A DNA stretch of 64,000 nt from Paraburkholderia sp. Tr-20389. Its GTDB lineage: Bacteria > Pseudomonadota > Gammaproteobacteria > Burkholderiales > Burkholderiaceae. Below, piece by piece: positions 18,033 through 26,366 of the stretch. The stretch covers positions 56,422-120,421 of the forward strand of contig NZ_JAAGPD010000038.1 in assembly GCF_017104565.1 (NCBI RefSeq), read 5' to 3'. A model generated the notes under the pieces. It ran no database searches. It was not told where the DNA came from and worked only from the letters and a program-made list of their open reading frames with translations. Made by a program: the position numbers and the translations under genes. The first letter of the stretch is position 1, and each line of letters starts with the position of its first letter.

Positions 18033-18464
18033 ATGGCCGCGATCCCCGTCGACAGTGCCGCATTCGCGGCCTTCGACATGCAGGAACTCACGGCGGATAC
18101 CTTCGACGCCGGCCTCCAGTCGGCGGGCGACGATCTCGCAGTGGTGTTCTTCTGGGGGCTCGACTGCTTCAACTGCGAAATCGCGAAGAAGGCGATGCTC
18201 GCGCAGCCGGACGCAATCCGCGCGCTCGGCCTGCGCTGGTTTCACGGCAACGTTTATGAACATCGCGATCTCGGCCGGCGCTTCACGCTGCACGGCGTGC
18301 CGACATGGTTCTTCTTCCACCGTGGAAAGCGGCTGGGGCGAGCGACGGGCTGGCATGGGCTGGTGCAATTCGAGGCAGCCGTCGCCGCGGCTCGTGAGAA
18401 AATCCGCGCGGCCGGCGCCGGGGCAGACTTCGGGGCCGGATCGGGCAGCGGCAAAGCCGATTGA
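18033..18464 (+). CDS. Thioredoxin-fold protein with CFNC active site, between grpE and dnaK
   Basis: 143 residues from the ATG at 18033. The thioredoxin-like order is visible: VVFFWGLDCFNCE with the dithiol Cys45-Phe-Asn-Cys48, then RWFHGNVYEHRDLGRRFTLH, then the cis-proline segment HGVPTWFFFHRGKRLGRATG. The active site CFNC differs from the CGPC of ordinary thioredoxin, and the usual Trp before the first Cys is displaced. There is no signal peptide, so it is cytoplasmic. A C-terminal Gly/Ala tail (GAGADFGAGSGSGKAD) is low complexity. Placement inside the grpE-dnaK-dnaJ block suggests redox protection of clients under heat or oxidative stress. This is inference. Confidence 0.85.
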   Translation: MAAIPVDSAAFAAFDMQELTADTFDAGLQSAGDDLAVVFFWGLDCFNCEIAKKAMLAQPDAIRALGLRWFHGNVYEHRDLGRRFTLHGVPTWFFFHRGKRLGRATGWHGLVQFEAAVAAAREKIRAAGAGADFGAGSGSGKAD

Positions 18465-18495
18465 AAAAATTTAATGACCGCATCGCATAAGGGGT

Positions 18496-18523
18496 CTTGA
18501 AAACGATGCGGCTGCACTTATGT
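18496..18523 (+). promoter_or_regulatory. Candidate sigma-32 promoter for dnaK
   Basis: CTTGAAA (18496-18502) matches the heat-shock -35 exactly. CACTTATGT (18515-18523), 12 bp later, is a partial match to the -10. It is about 95 bp before the dnaK start, which has its own CAGGAG ribosome-binding site at 18603-18608. It would allow dnaK-dnaJ expression independent of the grpE promoter. Confidence 0.4.
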
Positions 18524-18617
18524 TGGGTGCAGGATGAATTTCAGGGGCGGGGCGCCCGGTGGCCGGAACGGCCAGCCAGCGATGCCCGCAGCGATCAAAG
18601 TCAGGAGATTAGTAAAA

Positions 18618-20570
18618 ATGGGCAAAATCATCGGCATCGACCTCGGCACCACCAATTCGTGCGTGGCGCTGATGGAAGGCAATCAGGTCAAGGTGATCGA
18701 GAACTCGGAAGGTGCTCGCACCACGCCGTCGATCATCGCCTACATGGACGACAACGAAGTCCTCGTCGGCGCGCCCGCGAAGCGTCAGTCGGTCACGAAC
18801 CCGAAGAATACGCTGTACGCGGTCAAGCGCCTGATCGGCCGCCGCTTCGAAGAAAAGGAAGTACAGAAGGACATCGGCCTGATGCCGTACAAGATCGTCA
18901 AGCACGATAACGGCGACGCATGGGTCGAAGCGCACGGCAACAAGCTCGCGCCGTCGCAGGTGTCGGCGGAAGTGCTCCGCAAGATGAAGAAGACGGCTGA
19001 AGACTACCTCGGCGAGCCGGTCACGGAAGCTGTGATCACGGTGCCGGCGTACTTCAACGACAGCCAGCGTCAAGCCACGAAGGACGCAGGCCGCATCGCC
19101 GGTCTGGAAGTCAAGCGCATCATCAACGAACCGACGGCGGCTGCGCTCGCGTTTGGTCTGGACAAGGCCGAAAAGGGCGACCGCAAGATCGCGGTGTTCG
19201 ACCTGGGCGGCGGCACGTTCGACATTTCGATCATCGAAATCGCGGACGTGGACGGCGAAATGCAGTTCGAAGTGCTGTCGACCAACGGCGATACGTTCCT
19301 CGGCGGTGAAGATTTCGACCAGCGCATCATCGACTACATCATCGGCGAGTTCAAGAAGGAGCAGGGCGTCGATCTGTCGAAGGACGTGCTCGCGCTGCAA
19401 CGCCTGAAGGAAGCGGCTGAAAAGGCGAAGATCGAACTGTCGTCGGGTCAGCAGACCGAAATCAACCTGCCGTACATCACGGCTGACGCATCGGGTCCGA
19501 AGCACTTGAACCTGAAGATCACGCGCGCCAAGCTGGAAGCGCTGGTCGAAGACCTGATCGAGCGCACCATCGAGCCGTGCCGCATCGCGATCAAGGACGC
19601 AGGCGTGAAGGTCGGTGAAATCGACGACGTGATTCTCGTCGGCGGCCAGACGCGTATGCCGAAGGTGCAGGAGAAGGTGAAGGAGTTCTTCGGCAAGGAG
19701 CCGCGCCGTGACGTGAACCCGGACGAAGCCGTTGCTGTCGGCGCGGCGATCCAGGGCCAGGTGCTGTCGGGCGACCGCAAGGACGTGCTGCTGCTGGACG
19801 TGACGCCGCTGTCGCTGGGCATCGAAACGCTCGGCGGCGTGATGACGAAGATGATCAACAAGAACACCACGATCCCGACGAAGCACGCTCAGGTGTATTC
19901 GACGGCGGACGACAACCAGTCGGCCGTGACGATCAAGGTGTTCCAGGGCGAGCGCGAAATGGCAGCGGGCAACAAGCTGCTGGGCGAATTCAACCTGGAA
20001 GGCATTCCGCCGTCGCCGCGCGGCGTGCCGCAGATCGAAGTGACCTTCGACATCGACGCGAACGGCATTCTGCACGTCGGCGCGAAGGACAAGGCGACGG
20101 GCAAGGAAAACCGCATCACGATCAAGGCGAACTCGGGTCTGTCCGAAGCCGAAATCGAGAAGATGGTGAAGGACGCGGAAGCGAACGCGGAAGAAGATCA
20201 CAAGCTGCGTGAACTGGCGGATGCCCGCAACCAGGGCGACGCGCTGGTCCACAGCACGAAGAAGGCCCTCACCGAATACGGCGACAAGCTGGAAGCGGGC
20301 GAGAAGGAAAAGATCGAAGCTGCGTTGAAGGATCTTGAAGACACGCTGAAGAACAGCTCGAGCGACAAGGCTGCCATCGAAGCGAAGATCGAGACGGTTG
20401 CAACGGCGTCGCAGAAGCTCGGCGAAAAGATGTACGCGGACATGCAGGCGCAAGGTGCAGCGGGCGCGGCCGGCGCAGCGGGGGCAGCAGGCGCCGAAGC
20501 GGCTGGCGCGAGCCAGCAGCAGGCCGACGATGTCGTCGACGCCGAGTTCAAGGAAGTGAAGAAGGACTAA
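18618..20570 (+). CDS. dnaK: Molecular chaperone DnaK (Hsp70)
   Basis: 650 residues from the ATG at 18618 ([20 protein letters not shown]). The N-terminal ATPase domain has the phosphate-1 loop [28 protein letters not shown], the phosphate-2 motif [14 protein letters not shown] and [14 protein letters not shown]. The linker and substrate domain contain [20 protein letters not shown]. The C-terminal lid ends in an Ala/Gly-rich low-complexity stretch and the typical [14 protein letters not shown] tail. It works with GrpE upstream and DnaJ downstream. The upstream in-frame ATG at 18534 adds 28 residues that do not fit the family. Confidence 0.98.
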   Translation: MGKIIGIDLGTTNSCVALMEGNQVKVIENSEGARTTPSIIAYMDDNEVLVGAPAKRQSVTNPKNTLYAVKRLIGRRFEEKEVQKDIGLMPYKIVKHDNGDAWVEAHGNKLAPSQVSAEVLRKMKKTAEDYLGEPVTEAVITVPAYFNDSQRQATKDAGRIAGLEVKRIINEPTAAALAFGLDKAEKGDRKIAVFDLGGGTFDISIIEIADVDGEMQFEVLSTNGDTFLGGEDFDQRIIDYIIGEFKKEQGVDLSKDVLALQRLKEAAEKAKIELSSGQQTEINLPYITADASGPKHLNLKITRAKLEALVEDLIERTIEPCRIAIKDAGVKVGEIDDVILVGGQTRMPKVQEKVKEFFGKEPRRDVNPDEAVAVGAAIQGQVLSGDRKDVLLLDVTPLSLGIETLGGVMTKMINKNTTIPTKHAQVYSTADDNQSAVTIKVFQGEREMAAGNKLLGEFNLEGIPPSPRGVPQIEVTFDIDANGILHVGAKDKATGKENRITIKANSGLSEAEIEKMVKDAEANAEEDHKLRELADARNQGDALVHSTKKALTEYGDKLEAGEKEKIEAALKDLEDTLKNSSSDKAAIEAKIETVATASQKLGEKMYADMQAQGAAGAAGAAGAAGAEAAGASQQQADDVVDAEFKEVKKD

Positions 20571-20592
20571 GCCGGGTTCTGTTCGACCGCAA

Positions 20593-20618
20593 GGCTGCGC
20601 ATGGAGACGTGCGCAGCC
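20593..20618 (+). other. Hairpin in dnaK-dnaJ intergenic region
   Basis: GGCTGCGCA (20593-20601) and TGCGCAGCC (20610-20618) form a perfect 9-bp stem with an 8-nt loop, 22 bp after dnaK. No T-tract follows, so this is more likely a processing or stabilising hairpin that lowers dnaJ relative to dnaK than a full terminator. The rest of the 257-bp gap shows no gene. Confidence 0.4.
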
Positions 20619-20827
20619 CGGCTGCAAAAGGTTGCGCCTGATCTTTTCGGGCGATTGAACCGATCACGCGCCTGGCGAGCCTTTTTGGCTCTCCGGGCAC
20701 ATTTGTTTTATGGAGGGCAGGGCTTTTGACCCGTAATTGCGGGCAAGGTCCGGGCCTTACGAGTCGCGAGACTCCAGCATTCAAGAGGAGCCGCCGCGCC
20801 GCATCGCGCGGATGGCGTTGAACCGAT

Positions 20828-21961
20828 ATGGCGAAACGGGATTACTACGAGGTTCTGGGCGTCGCGAAGAACGCGGGCGACGACGAAATCAAGAAGGCTT
20901 ATCGCAAGCTCGCGATGAAGTACCACCCCGACCGCAATCCGGGCAACAAGGATGCGGAAGAGCATTTCAAAGAGGTGAAGGAAGCCTATGAAATGCTGTC
21001 GGACTCGCAAAAGCGTGCCGCGTACGACCAGTACGGCCACGCAGGCGTCGATCCGAACATGGCGGGTGCGGGCGCGCAGGGTTTCGGCGGTTTCGCCGAC
21101 GCATTCGGCGATATTTTCGGCGACATCTTCGGCCAGGCGGCGGCAGGTGGACGTGGCGGCCGTGGCGGTCCTCAGGTCTATCGCGGCGCCGATCTGCGCT
21201 ACAGCATGGAAATCACGCTCGAGCAGGCCGCGCATGGCTACGACACGCAGATCCGCGTGCCGAGCTGGGTGTCGTGTGAAATCTGCCACGGCTCTGGCGC
21301 GAAGCCGGGTACGAAACCGGAAACCTGTCCGACCTGTAACGGCTCGGGCGCAGTGCGTATGTCGCAAGGTTTCTTCAGCATCCAGCAGACGTGTCCGAAG
21401 TGTCATGGCACGGGCACCTACATTCCCGAGCCTTGCACGCACTGCCATGGCGCAGGCAAGACCAAGGAAACCAAGACGCTGGAAGTGAAGATTCCGGCAG
21501 GCATCGACGACGGCATGCGTATCCGTTCGGCCGGCAACGGCGAGCCGGGTATCAATGGCGGTCCGTCGGGCGACCTGTACGTCGAGATTCACATCAAGGC
21601 GCACGCGGTGTTCGAGCGCGACGGCGACGATCTGCATTGCCAGATGCCGATTCCGTTCACCAAGGCGGCGTTGGGCGGAGAGATCGAAGTGCCGACGCTC
21701 GCGGGCCGCGCCAGCTTCACCGTGCCGGAAGGCACGCAGTCGGGCAAGACGTTCCGTCTGCGCGGCAAGGGCATCAAGGGTCTGCGTTCGAGTATCGCCG
21801 GCGACCTCTACGTGCATGTGCAGGTGGAAACGCCCGTCAAGCTCACGGATTCACAGCGTGATCTGCTGCAGCAGTTCGAAAAGTCGCTGGTCGAAGGCGG
21901 CGCGCGTCATAGCCCGCAGAGCAAGAGCTGGTTCGACCGCGTCAAGAGCTTTTTCGACTAA
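20828..21961 (+). CDS. dnaJ: Co-chaperone DnaJ (Hsp40)
   Basis: 377 residues. It stimulates DnaK ATPase and delivers substrates. The J domain (residues 1-70) carries the HPD motif in [21 protein letters not shown] Gly/Phe-rich linker follows (about 75-120). The central zinc-binding domain has four CxxCxGxG repeats: [24 protein letters not shown] and CTHCHGAG. The C-terminal substrate domains have the [20 protein letters not shown] and [15 protein letters not shown] repeats. It is the last gene of the chaperone block, 257 bp after dnaK. Confidence 0.98.
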   Translation: MAKRDYYEVLGVAKNAGDDEIKKAYRKLAMKYHPDRNPGNKDAEEHFKEVKEAYEMLSDSQKRAAYDQYGHAGVDPNMAGAGAQGFGGFADAFGDIFGDIFGQAAAGGRGGRGGPQVYRGADLRYSMEITLEQAAHGYDTQIRVPSWVSCEICHGSGAKPGTKPETCPTCNGSGAVRMSQGFFSIQQTCPKCHGTGTYIPEPCTHCHGAGKTKETKTLEVKIPAGIDDGMRIRSAGNGEPGINGGPSGDLYVEIHIKAHAVFERDGDDLHCQMPIPFTKAALGGEIEVPTLAGRASFTVPEGTQSGKTFRLRGKGIKGLRSSIAGDLYVHVQVETPVKLTDSQRDLLQQFEKSLVEGGARHSPQSKSWFDRVKSFFD

Positions 21962-21985
21962 CGCATTCTGAAGTTGGCGGTATGC

Positions 21986-23851
21986 ATGGCGGCTCAAGCG
22001 ACAGGCGGCGTGTTCGCGTTGCTGGACGACTGCGACTCGACCTCGAGTCGCCGGTCGAGCCGGTTATACACGGGCTTTCGGCACGAGCACGTCTGCACTG
22101 ACCGAGCGCAGCTGGATGCCGTGTGCGATGCGGCTTCGGCCGATGTCGACAGCGGTCTTTTCGCGGTCGTGCTGGCCGACTACGAGTTCGGACAGGCTTT
22201 GCAACAGGAAACGCAGCGTGCCGGTGGCACGCTGCGTTTTTTGTTGTTCGAACAGTGTCAGAAGATGTCGCGCGACGAAGTCGACACCTGGCTTGCACTC
22301 TACGACAGCGCGGCGGTCGAGCCGTCGGTGGCGGGCATCGGCGGCATTCAGGCGAGCGTCGACGAAACCGCGTTCACGCGGGCCATCGACGCCGTCCACG
22401 AGGCGCTCCGTGCGGGCGACTCCTATCAGATCAACTACACCTACCGGCTGTACTTCGACGTGTTCGGTACGCCGGCCGCACTTTTCAGGCGGCTGCGCGC
22501 GCGGCAGTCGGTTCATTACGGCGCACTGATTGCGCTGCCGGGCGACCGCTGGGTCGTGTCGTGTTCGCCGGAACTGTTCGTCGAGAAGAAGGGCGCTTCG
22601 TTGCGCACGCGCCCGATGAAGGGTACGGCGCCGCGCGCGTCGAACGCGGAGCAGGACCGTGCGGCGGCCGAATTCCTCGCCCACGATCCAAAGAACCGCG
22701 CGGAAAACGTGATGATCGTCGATCTGCTGCGCAACGACCTTTCGCGGATCGCCGAAACGGGCACGGTGAAAACGCCGGCGCTCTTTTCCGTCGAGCCGTA
22801 TCAGTCGGTGTGGCAGATGACGTCGACGGTGACGGCGACGCTGCGCCCGCGCACATCGTTCGCTGACGTTCTGCGCGCGCTCTTTCCCTGCGGCTCGATT
22901 ACGGGCGCGCCGAAGCACAAGACCATGCAGCTGATCGAACAACTCGAATCCACGCCGCGCGGCTTGTACACGGGTGCAATCGGCTGGCTCGACGCACCGC
23001 CCGATTTTGGCGAAGCGGTCGGCAAGCAGTGCGAGGACTTCTGTCTGTCGGTGGCGATTCGCACGCTGACGCTCGGTGCCGCGACGCCGTTCGCGCCCCG
23101 GCGCGGCGAAATGGGCATCGGCGCGGGCATCGTGCTCGACAGCGTGGCGCAAGACGAATACGCGGAGTGCAAATTGAAAGCACGTTTCCTGACGGAAGCC
23201 GACCCCGGCTTCCAGCTATTCGAAACGATGTACGCGACGCGCGAGGGTGGCGTGCGGCATCTCGAACGCCATCTGGCGCGGCTTGGTCAAAGTGCACGCT
23301 GGCTGGGTTTCGCATTCGCTGACAACAGCGTGCGCGCACAACTCGCCGCGCAATGCGCGACGCTGCGCAACGAAACCCCGCACCGGATGCGGCTCACACT
23401 GGACAAGGCAGGTGCGACGGAAATCACGTTTGCGCCGCTCGTACCGCTGACAGAAGAGGTGGTCGGCGTACTGCTGGGCCCGGATCATGGGTTCGCGACG
23501 ATGCAGGCAGCCGATCCGCTGCTGCTACACAAGACCACGCGCCGCGCGGAATACGATCGCGGCTGGCGCGAAGCCGAATCGCGCGATGCGTTCGACACGT
23601 TGTTCTTCAACGAGCGCGGCGAGTTGACCGAGGGCGGGCGATCGAATGTTTTCGTGAAGCTGGACGGACGCTGGTGGACGCCGCCATTGTCGTCGGGCGT
23701 GCTACCGGGCGTGATGCGTGGCGTGCTGCTCGACGATCCCGACATGCAGGCAGGCGAGCGTGTGTTGACGCGGAACGATGTGTTGAATGCGCAAGCGCTG
23801 ATGCTCTGCAATGCGCTGCGTGGCGCGATGCCGGCGCGGATTATTGTTTGA
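21986..23851 (+). CDS. pabBC: Fused aminodeoxychorismate synthase component I / aminodeoxychorismate lyase
   Basis: 621 residues from the ATG at 21986; a TTG at 21974 is an alternative. It makes p-aminobenzoate for folate. The N-terminal PabB (chorismate-binding) part contains LRTRPMKGTAPRASNAEQD, NRAENVMIVDLLRNDLSRIA, FPCGSITGAPKHKTMQLIEQ and the final GIGAGIVLDS. The C-terminal PabC part (from about residue 410) is a class IV PLP enzyme: ETMYATREGGVRHLERHLAR, the Lys in LLHKTTRRAEYDRG, and NERGELTEGGRSNVFVKLDG. The fusion has been seen in other proteobacteria. The glutamine amidotransferase partner PabA is not in the window. It sits 24 bp after dnaJ. Confidence 0.92.
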   Translation: MAAQATGGVFALLDDCDSTSSRRSSRLYTGFRHEHVCTDRAQLDAVCDAASADVDSGLFAVVLADYEFGQALQQETQRAGGTLRFLLFEQCQKMSRDEVDTWLALYDSAAVEPSVAGIGGIQASVDETAFTRAIDAVHEALRAGDSYQINYTYRLYFDVFGTPAALFRRLRARQSVHYGALIALPGDRWVVSCSPELFVEKKGASLRTRPMKGTAPRASNAEQDRAAAEFLAHDPKNRAENVMIVDLLRNDLSRIAETGTVKTPALFSVEPYQSVWQMTSTVTATLRPRTSFADVLRALFPCGSITGAPKHKTMQLIEQLESTPRGLYTGAIGWLDAPPDFGEAVGKQCEDFCLSVAIRTLTLGAATPFAPRRGEMGIGAGIVLDSVAQDEYAECKLKARFLTEADPGFQLFETMYATREGGVRHLERHLARLGQSARWLGFAFADNSVRAQLAAQCATLRNETPHRMRLTLDKAGATEITFAPLVPLTEEVVGVLLGPDHGFATMQAADPLLLHKTTRRAEYDRGWREAESRDAFDTLFFNERGELTEGGRSNVFVKLDGRWWTPPLSSGVLPGVMRGVLLDDPDMQAGERVLTRNDVLNAQALMLCNALRGAMPARIIV

Positions 23852-23890
23852 AGGATTGAACCGGCAGCGCGAGGGCGGAAGGGCCCTGCA

Positions 23891-24022
23891 TCAGGCGTGA
23901 TGCCGATGAAGCAGGCGCCCGATCCACGCGCCCAGCCGCGCATGCCAGGTGGCGTCGTGTTCGCGGGCGCGGTGCGCATGGTCACGAATGCTCGTGACGT
24001 CGATCAGGCAAAAGGGGCTCAT
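23891..24022 (-). CDS. Small basic His/Arg-rich protein, 43 aa, function unknown
   Basis: Minus-strand ATG at 24022 to TGA at 23891, with GGAGAGACGACC directly before the start (GGAGAG about 7 bases away). The peptide begins MSPFCLIDVTSIRDHAHRAR and is rich in His (8 of 43), Arg and Ala, with an amphipathic C-terminus (WHARLGAWIGRLLHRHH). No family is recognised. It is convergent with pabBC and downstream of the panB terminator, so it would need its own promoter. The good ribosome-binding site is the main support. Confidence 0.45.
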   Translation of the reverse strand: MSPFCLIDVTSIRDHAHRAREHDATWHARLGAWIGRLLHRHHA

Positions 24023-24160
24023 GGTCGTCTCTCCGTCGATGCGCGGCTCGCGCGCTGAAAGGAGAACGAAGATAGACGACGCCGATTACAGGGCGAACCG
24101 GACCCGTCTGAAAGATGTGTGATCGACCGAACGAAGCCTGAGCCGCAGCCGAAAACAAAT

Positions 24161-24186
24161 GAAAAGCGGCGCTCGAAAGCGCCGCC
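24161..24186 (-). terminator. Intrinsic terminator after panB
   Basis: The minus strand reads GCGGCGC (24185-24179), a TTTCGA loop, GCGCCGC (24172-24166), then TTTTC. The perfect 7-bp GC stem is about 10 bp past the panB stop and closes the long minus-strand run from perM to panB. Confidence 0.75.
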
Positions 24187-24195
24187 AGGCCTGAA

Positions 24196-25011
24196 TCAGA
24201 ACGTGTGCTCCGGTCCAGGGAAGGTGCCGTCCTTGACGGCCCGCACATAGGCTTCGACGGCGGCGAGAATACTCGGCTGTCCTTGCATGAAATCCTTCAC
24301 GAAGCGCGGACGCTTGCCGGGAAAAATGCCCAGCATGTCGTGCAGCACGAGCACCTGACCCGAGCAGTCGACACCCGCGCCGATGCCGATCGTCGGAATG
24401 CGCAACTGCTTCGTGACCTCGGCGGCCAGCAGCGTCGGCATCGCTTCCATCACCAGCAGTTGCGCGCCCGCGTCCTGCATCGCGCGCGAGTCGCGCAGCA
24501 GTTGGGCCGCGCCCGATTCCGTCTTGCCCTGCACCTTGAAGCCGCCGAAAGCGTGCACCGATTGCGGCGTGAGTCCGACGTGCGCGCAGACGGGCACCGA
24601 GCGCTCGACCAGAAAGCGCACCGTATCCGCGAGCCATTCGCCGCCTTCGAGCTTGATCATCTGCGCGCCTGCCTGCATCAGCTTGACGGCGTTCGCGTAC
24701 GCATCGGCGGGCGTGCCGTACGTGCCGAAGGGCATGTCGGCGACGATCAGCGCCGACGGCTTGGCACGTGCGACGCAGGCCGTGTGATACGCGATTTCGT
24801 CGAGTGTGACGGGCAGCGTGGTGCTCTGTCCTTGCAACACATTGCCGAGCGAGTCGCCGATCAGCAGCGAATCGACGCCCGCGCGATCGAGCAGCGCCGC
24901 GAAGCTCGCGTCGTAGCAGGTAAGCATCGCGATCTTTTCGCCGGCGTCGCGCATCGCCAGCAGTTTCGGGACGGTGACGGCGCTGCGGCTCGTCTCCTGC
25001 AAGTAGGTCAT
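24196..25011 (-). CDS. panB: 3-methyl-2-oxobutanoate hydroxymethyltransferase
   Basis: First committed step of pantothenate (CoA) synthesis: adds a hydroxymethyl group from methylene-THF to ketoisovalerate. 271 residues with TIM-barrel motifs. The Mg2+ ligand Asp sits in [20 protein letters not shown], followed by [53 protein letters not shown], and [20 protein letters not shown]. It is the last gene of the minus-strand run, 42 bp after the deoxynucleoside kinase gene. Confidence 0.96.
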   Translation of the reverse strand: MTYLQETSRSAVTVPKLLAMRDAGEKIAMLTCYDASFAALLDRAGVDSLLIGDSLGNVLQGQSTTLPVTLDEIAYHTACVARAKPSALIVADMPFGTYGTPADAYANAVKLMQAGAQMIKLEGGEWLADTVRFLVERSVPVCAHVGLTPQSVHAFGGFKVQGKTESGAAQLLRDSRAMQDAGAQLLVMEAMPTLLAAEVTKQLRIPTIGIGAGVDCSGQVLVLHDMLGIFPGKRPRFVKDFMQGQPSILAAVEAYVRAVKDGTFPGPEHTF

Positions 25012-25053
25012 GGGAAGTCCATTGGTAATGCGGCTACACGCTACAGCCAGATG

Positions 25054-25749
25054 CTATAGCGTGCCGCCTTTGACAAAGAATTCCTTGCGCCCGCGCATCG
25101 TTTCGATGCGTTCGACGAGCAAAGCAAGGTCCGCGTCGGATTCGAGCGGGTTCAGGTGTTCGGCGCTGACCGTGAGAACGGACGCGCCGTCATAGTGATA
25201 GAAGAAATCGTTGTACGCGTCGCACAGAGAACGCAGGTATGCATCCGAAATCTGCAGTTCCATCGGCACCGCGCGCTTCTGGATGCGCGAGAACAGAACT
25301 TCGGGGCTCGCCTGCAGATAGACGACCAGATCCGGCGACGGACCCGGCGTATCGAGCTTGGCCGCGAGCGCGCGGTATAGCTGGTACTCGTCGTCGTCCA
25401 GCGTCAGACGCGCGAAGATATCGTTCTTCTGCGTCATGAAATCGGTGATGAGCGGAGTGCCAGCCGTGCGCAGCGCGGCGATGTCCTGCGTCTGCTGCGC
25501 GCGCTGCAACGCGAAGCTCAGTTGCGTGGGCAACGCATGACGCGACGTGTCGCGATAGAAGCGTTCGAGAAACGGATTGTCCTGCGGGCGCTCGAACAGT
25601 TCGTGCATCGACCAGCGCTGCGCAAGCCGGCGCGCAAGCGAGGTCTTGCCGACACCGATCGGCCCTTCGATCGTCAGATACCCATGTGGCGGACGCAGAT
25701 CGGGCGCCGTCACGGTGAGCGGCGGGGCGGTCATCGGCAGCGAACTCAT
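25054..25749 (-). CDS. Deoxynucleoside kinase family protein
   Basis: 231 residues from the ATG at 25749. The P-loop IEGPIGVGKTSLARRL lies near residue 28. The family ERF motif is in NPFLERFYRD, and a DxxY-type segment follows in DDDEYQLYRALAAKL. The lid region contains RIQKRAVPMELQ, and SDAYLRSLCDAYNDFFYHYD is near the C-terminus. This family phosphorylates deoxyadenosine/deoxyguanosine or deoxycytidine for salvage; which one cannot be told here. Its ATG overlaps the folK stop (ATGA), implying translational coupling. The upstream open extension runs through folK in another frame. Confidence 0.85.
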   Translation of the reverse strand: MSSLPMTAPPLTVTAPDLRPPHGYLTIEGPIGVGKTSLARRLAQRWSMHELFERPQDNPFLERFYRDTSRHALPTQLSFALQRAQQTQDIAALRTAGTPLITDFMTQKNDIFARLTLDDDEYQLYRALAAKLDTPGPSPDLVVYLQASPEVLFSRIQKRAVPMELQISDAYLRSLCDAYNDFFYHYDGASVLTVSAEHLNPLESDADLALLVERIETMRGRKEFFVKGGTL

Positions 25750-26318
25750 CGGCAGCCGCCTTTGGGCGCGTCGTCCCTGTCGTCTGCCATGCCGATCGAG
25801 CCGGTTGCGGCGCTCGCGTTGGGTGCGAGGCACTGGCAGGTGGACTTCATCTTCTCGATGCGCTGATCGGCGACACCTGCGAGAAACGCATCGGCGCGGC
25901 CGCGTTGCGGAATGATCAGCGCCGGTTCGATTTCGACAAGCGGCACAAGCACGAACGCGCGCTCCGTCATACGCGGATGCGGCACGATCAGATCGGGTTC
26001 GTCGATGGCGTGTTCGCCGTACAGCAGAATGTCGAGATCGAGCGTGCGCGGCGCGTTGCGAAAGGGACGCTCCCGGCCGAAGTGATGCTCGATCTTGTGG
26101 CACAGCGCGAGCAGATGCCGCACGGGCATCGAGGTGTCGAGCTTGACGACGAGATTCAGATAGTCGTCGCCGCCCGCGTCGATCGGGGCAGTTCGATAAA
26201 GGCTCGATTTCGCGAGCACGGTGATGGTGTGCTGTTGTGCGAGGCACACCACCGCGTCTTTCAGGGTCTGGCGCGCGTCCCCGAGATTCGCGCCGAGGCC
26301 GAGATAGGCAACCGTCAT
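25746..26318 (-). CDS. folK: 6-hydroxymethyl-7,8-dihydropterin pyrophosphokinase (HPPK)
   Basis: 190 residues. Folate pathway: transfers pyrophosphate from ATP to 6-hydroxymethyl-dihydropterin. Signatures are AYLGLGANLGDARQTLKDAV at the N-terminus, SSLYRTAPIDAGGDDYLNLV, and the family pattern GRERPFRNAPRTLDLDILLY with its Mg-binding Asp pair. The tail after residue 160 (NASAATGSIGMADDRDDAPK) is extra to the core enzyme. It lies between pcnB (48 bp) and the deoxynucleoside kinase (4-bp overlap). Folate metabolism recurs nearby in pabBC and the folate-dependent PanB. Confidence 0.95.
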   Translation of the reverse strand: MTVAYLGLGANLGDARQTLKDAVVCLAQQHTITVLAKSSLYRTAPIDAGGDDYLNLVVKLDTSMPVRHLLALCHKIEHHFGRERPFRNAPRTLDLDILLYGEHAIDEPDLIVPHPRMTERAFVLVPLVEIEPALIIPQRGRADAFLAGVADQRIEKMKSTCQCLAPNASAATGSIGMADDRDDAPKGGCR

Positions 26319-26366
26319 GGCATAACTTCCTGCAACTTGCGTTCGACGGCGCGCGCCGGAAATGCG

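Noticed and set aside
22033-22050. Perfect inverted repeat CGACTCGA/TCGAGTCG
   Set aside because: Lies inside the coding part of pabBC and is short; explained by coding sequence.
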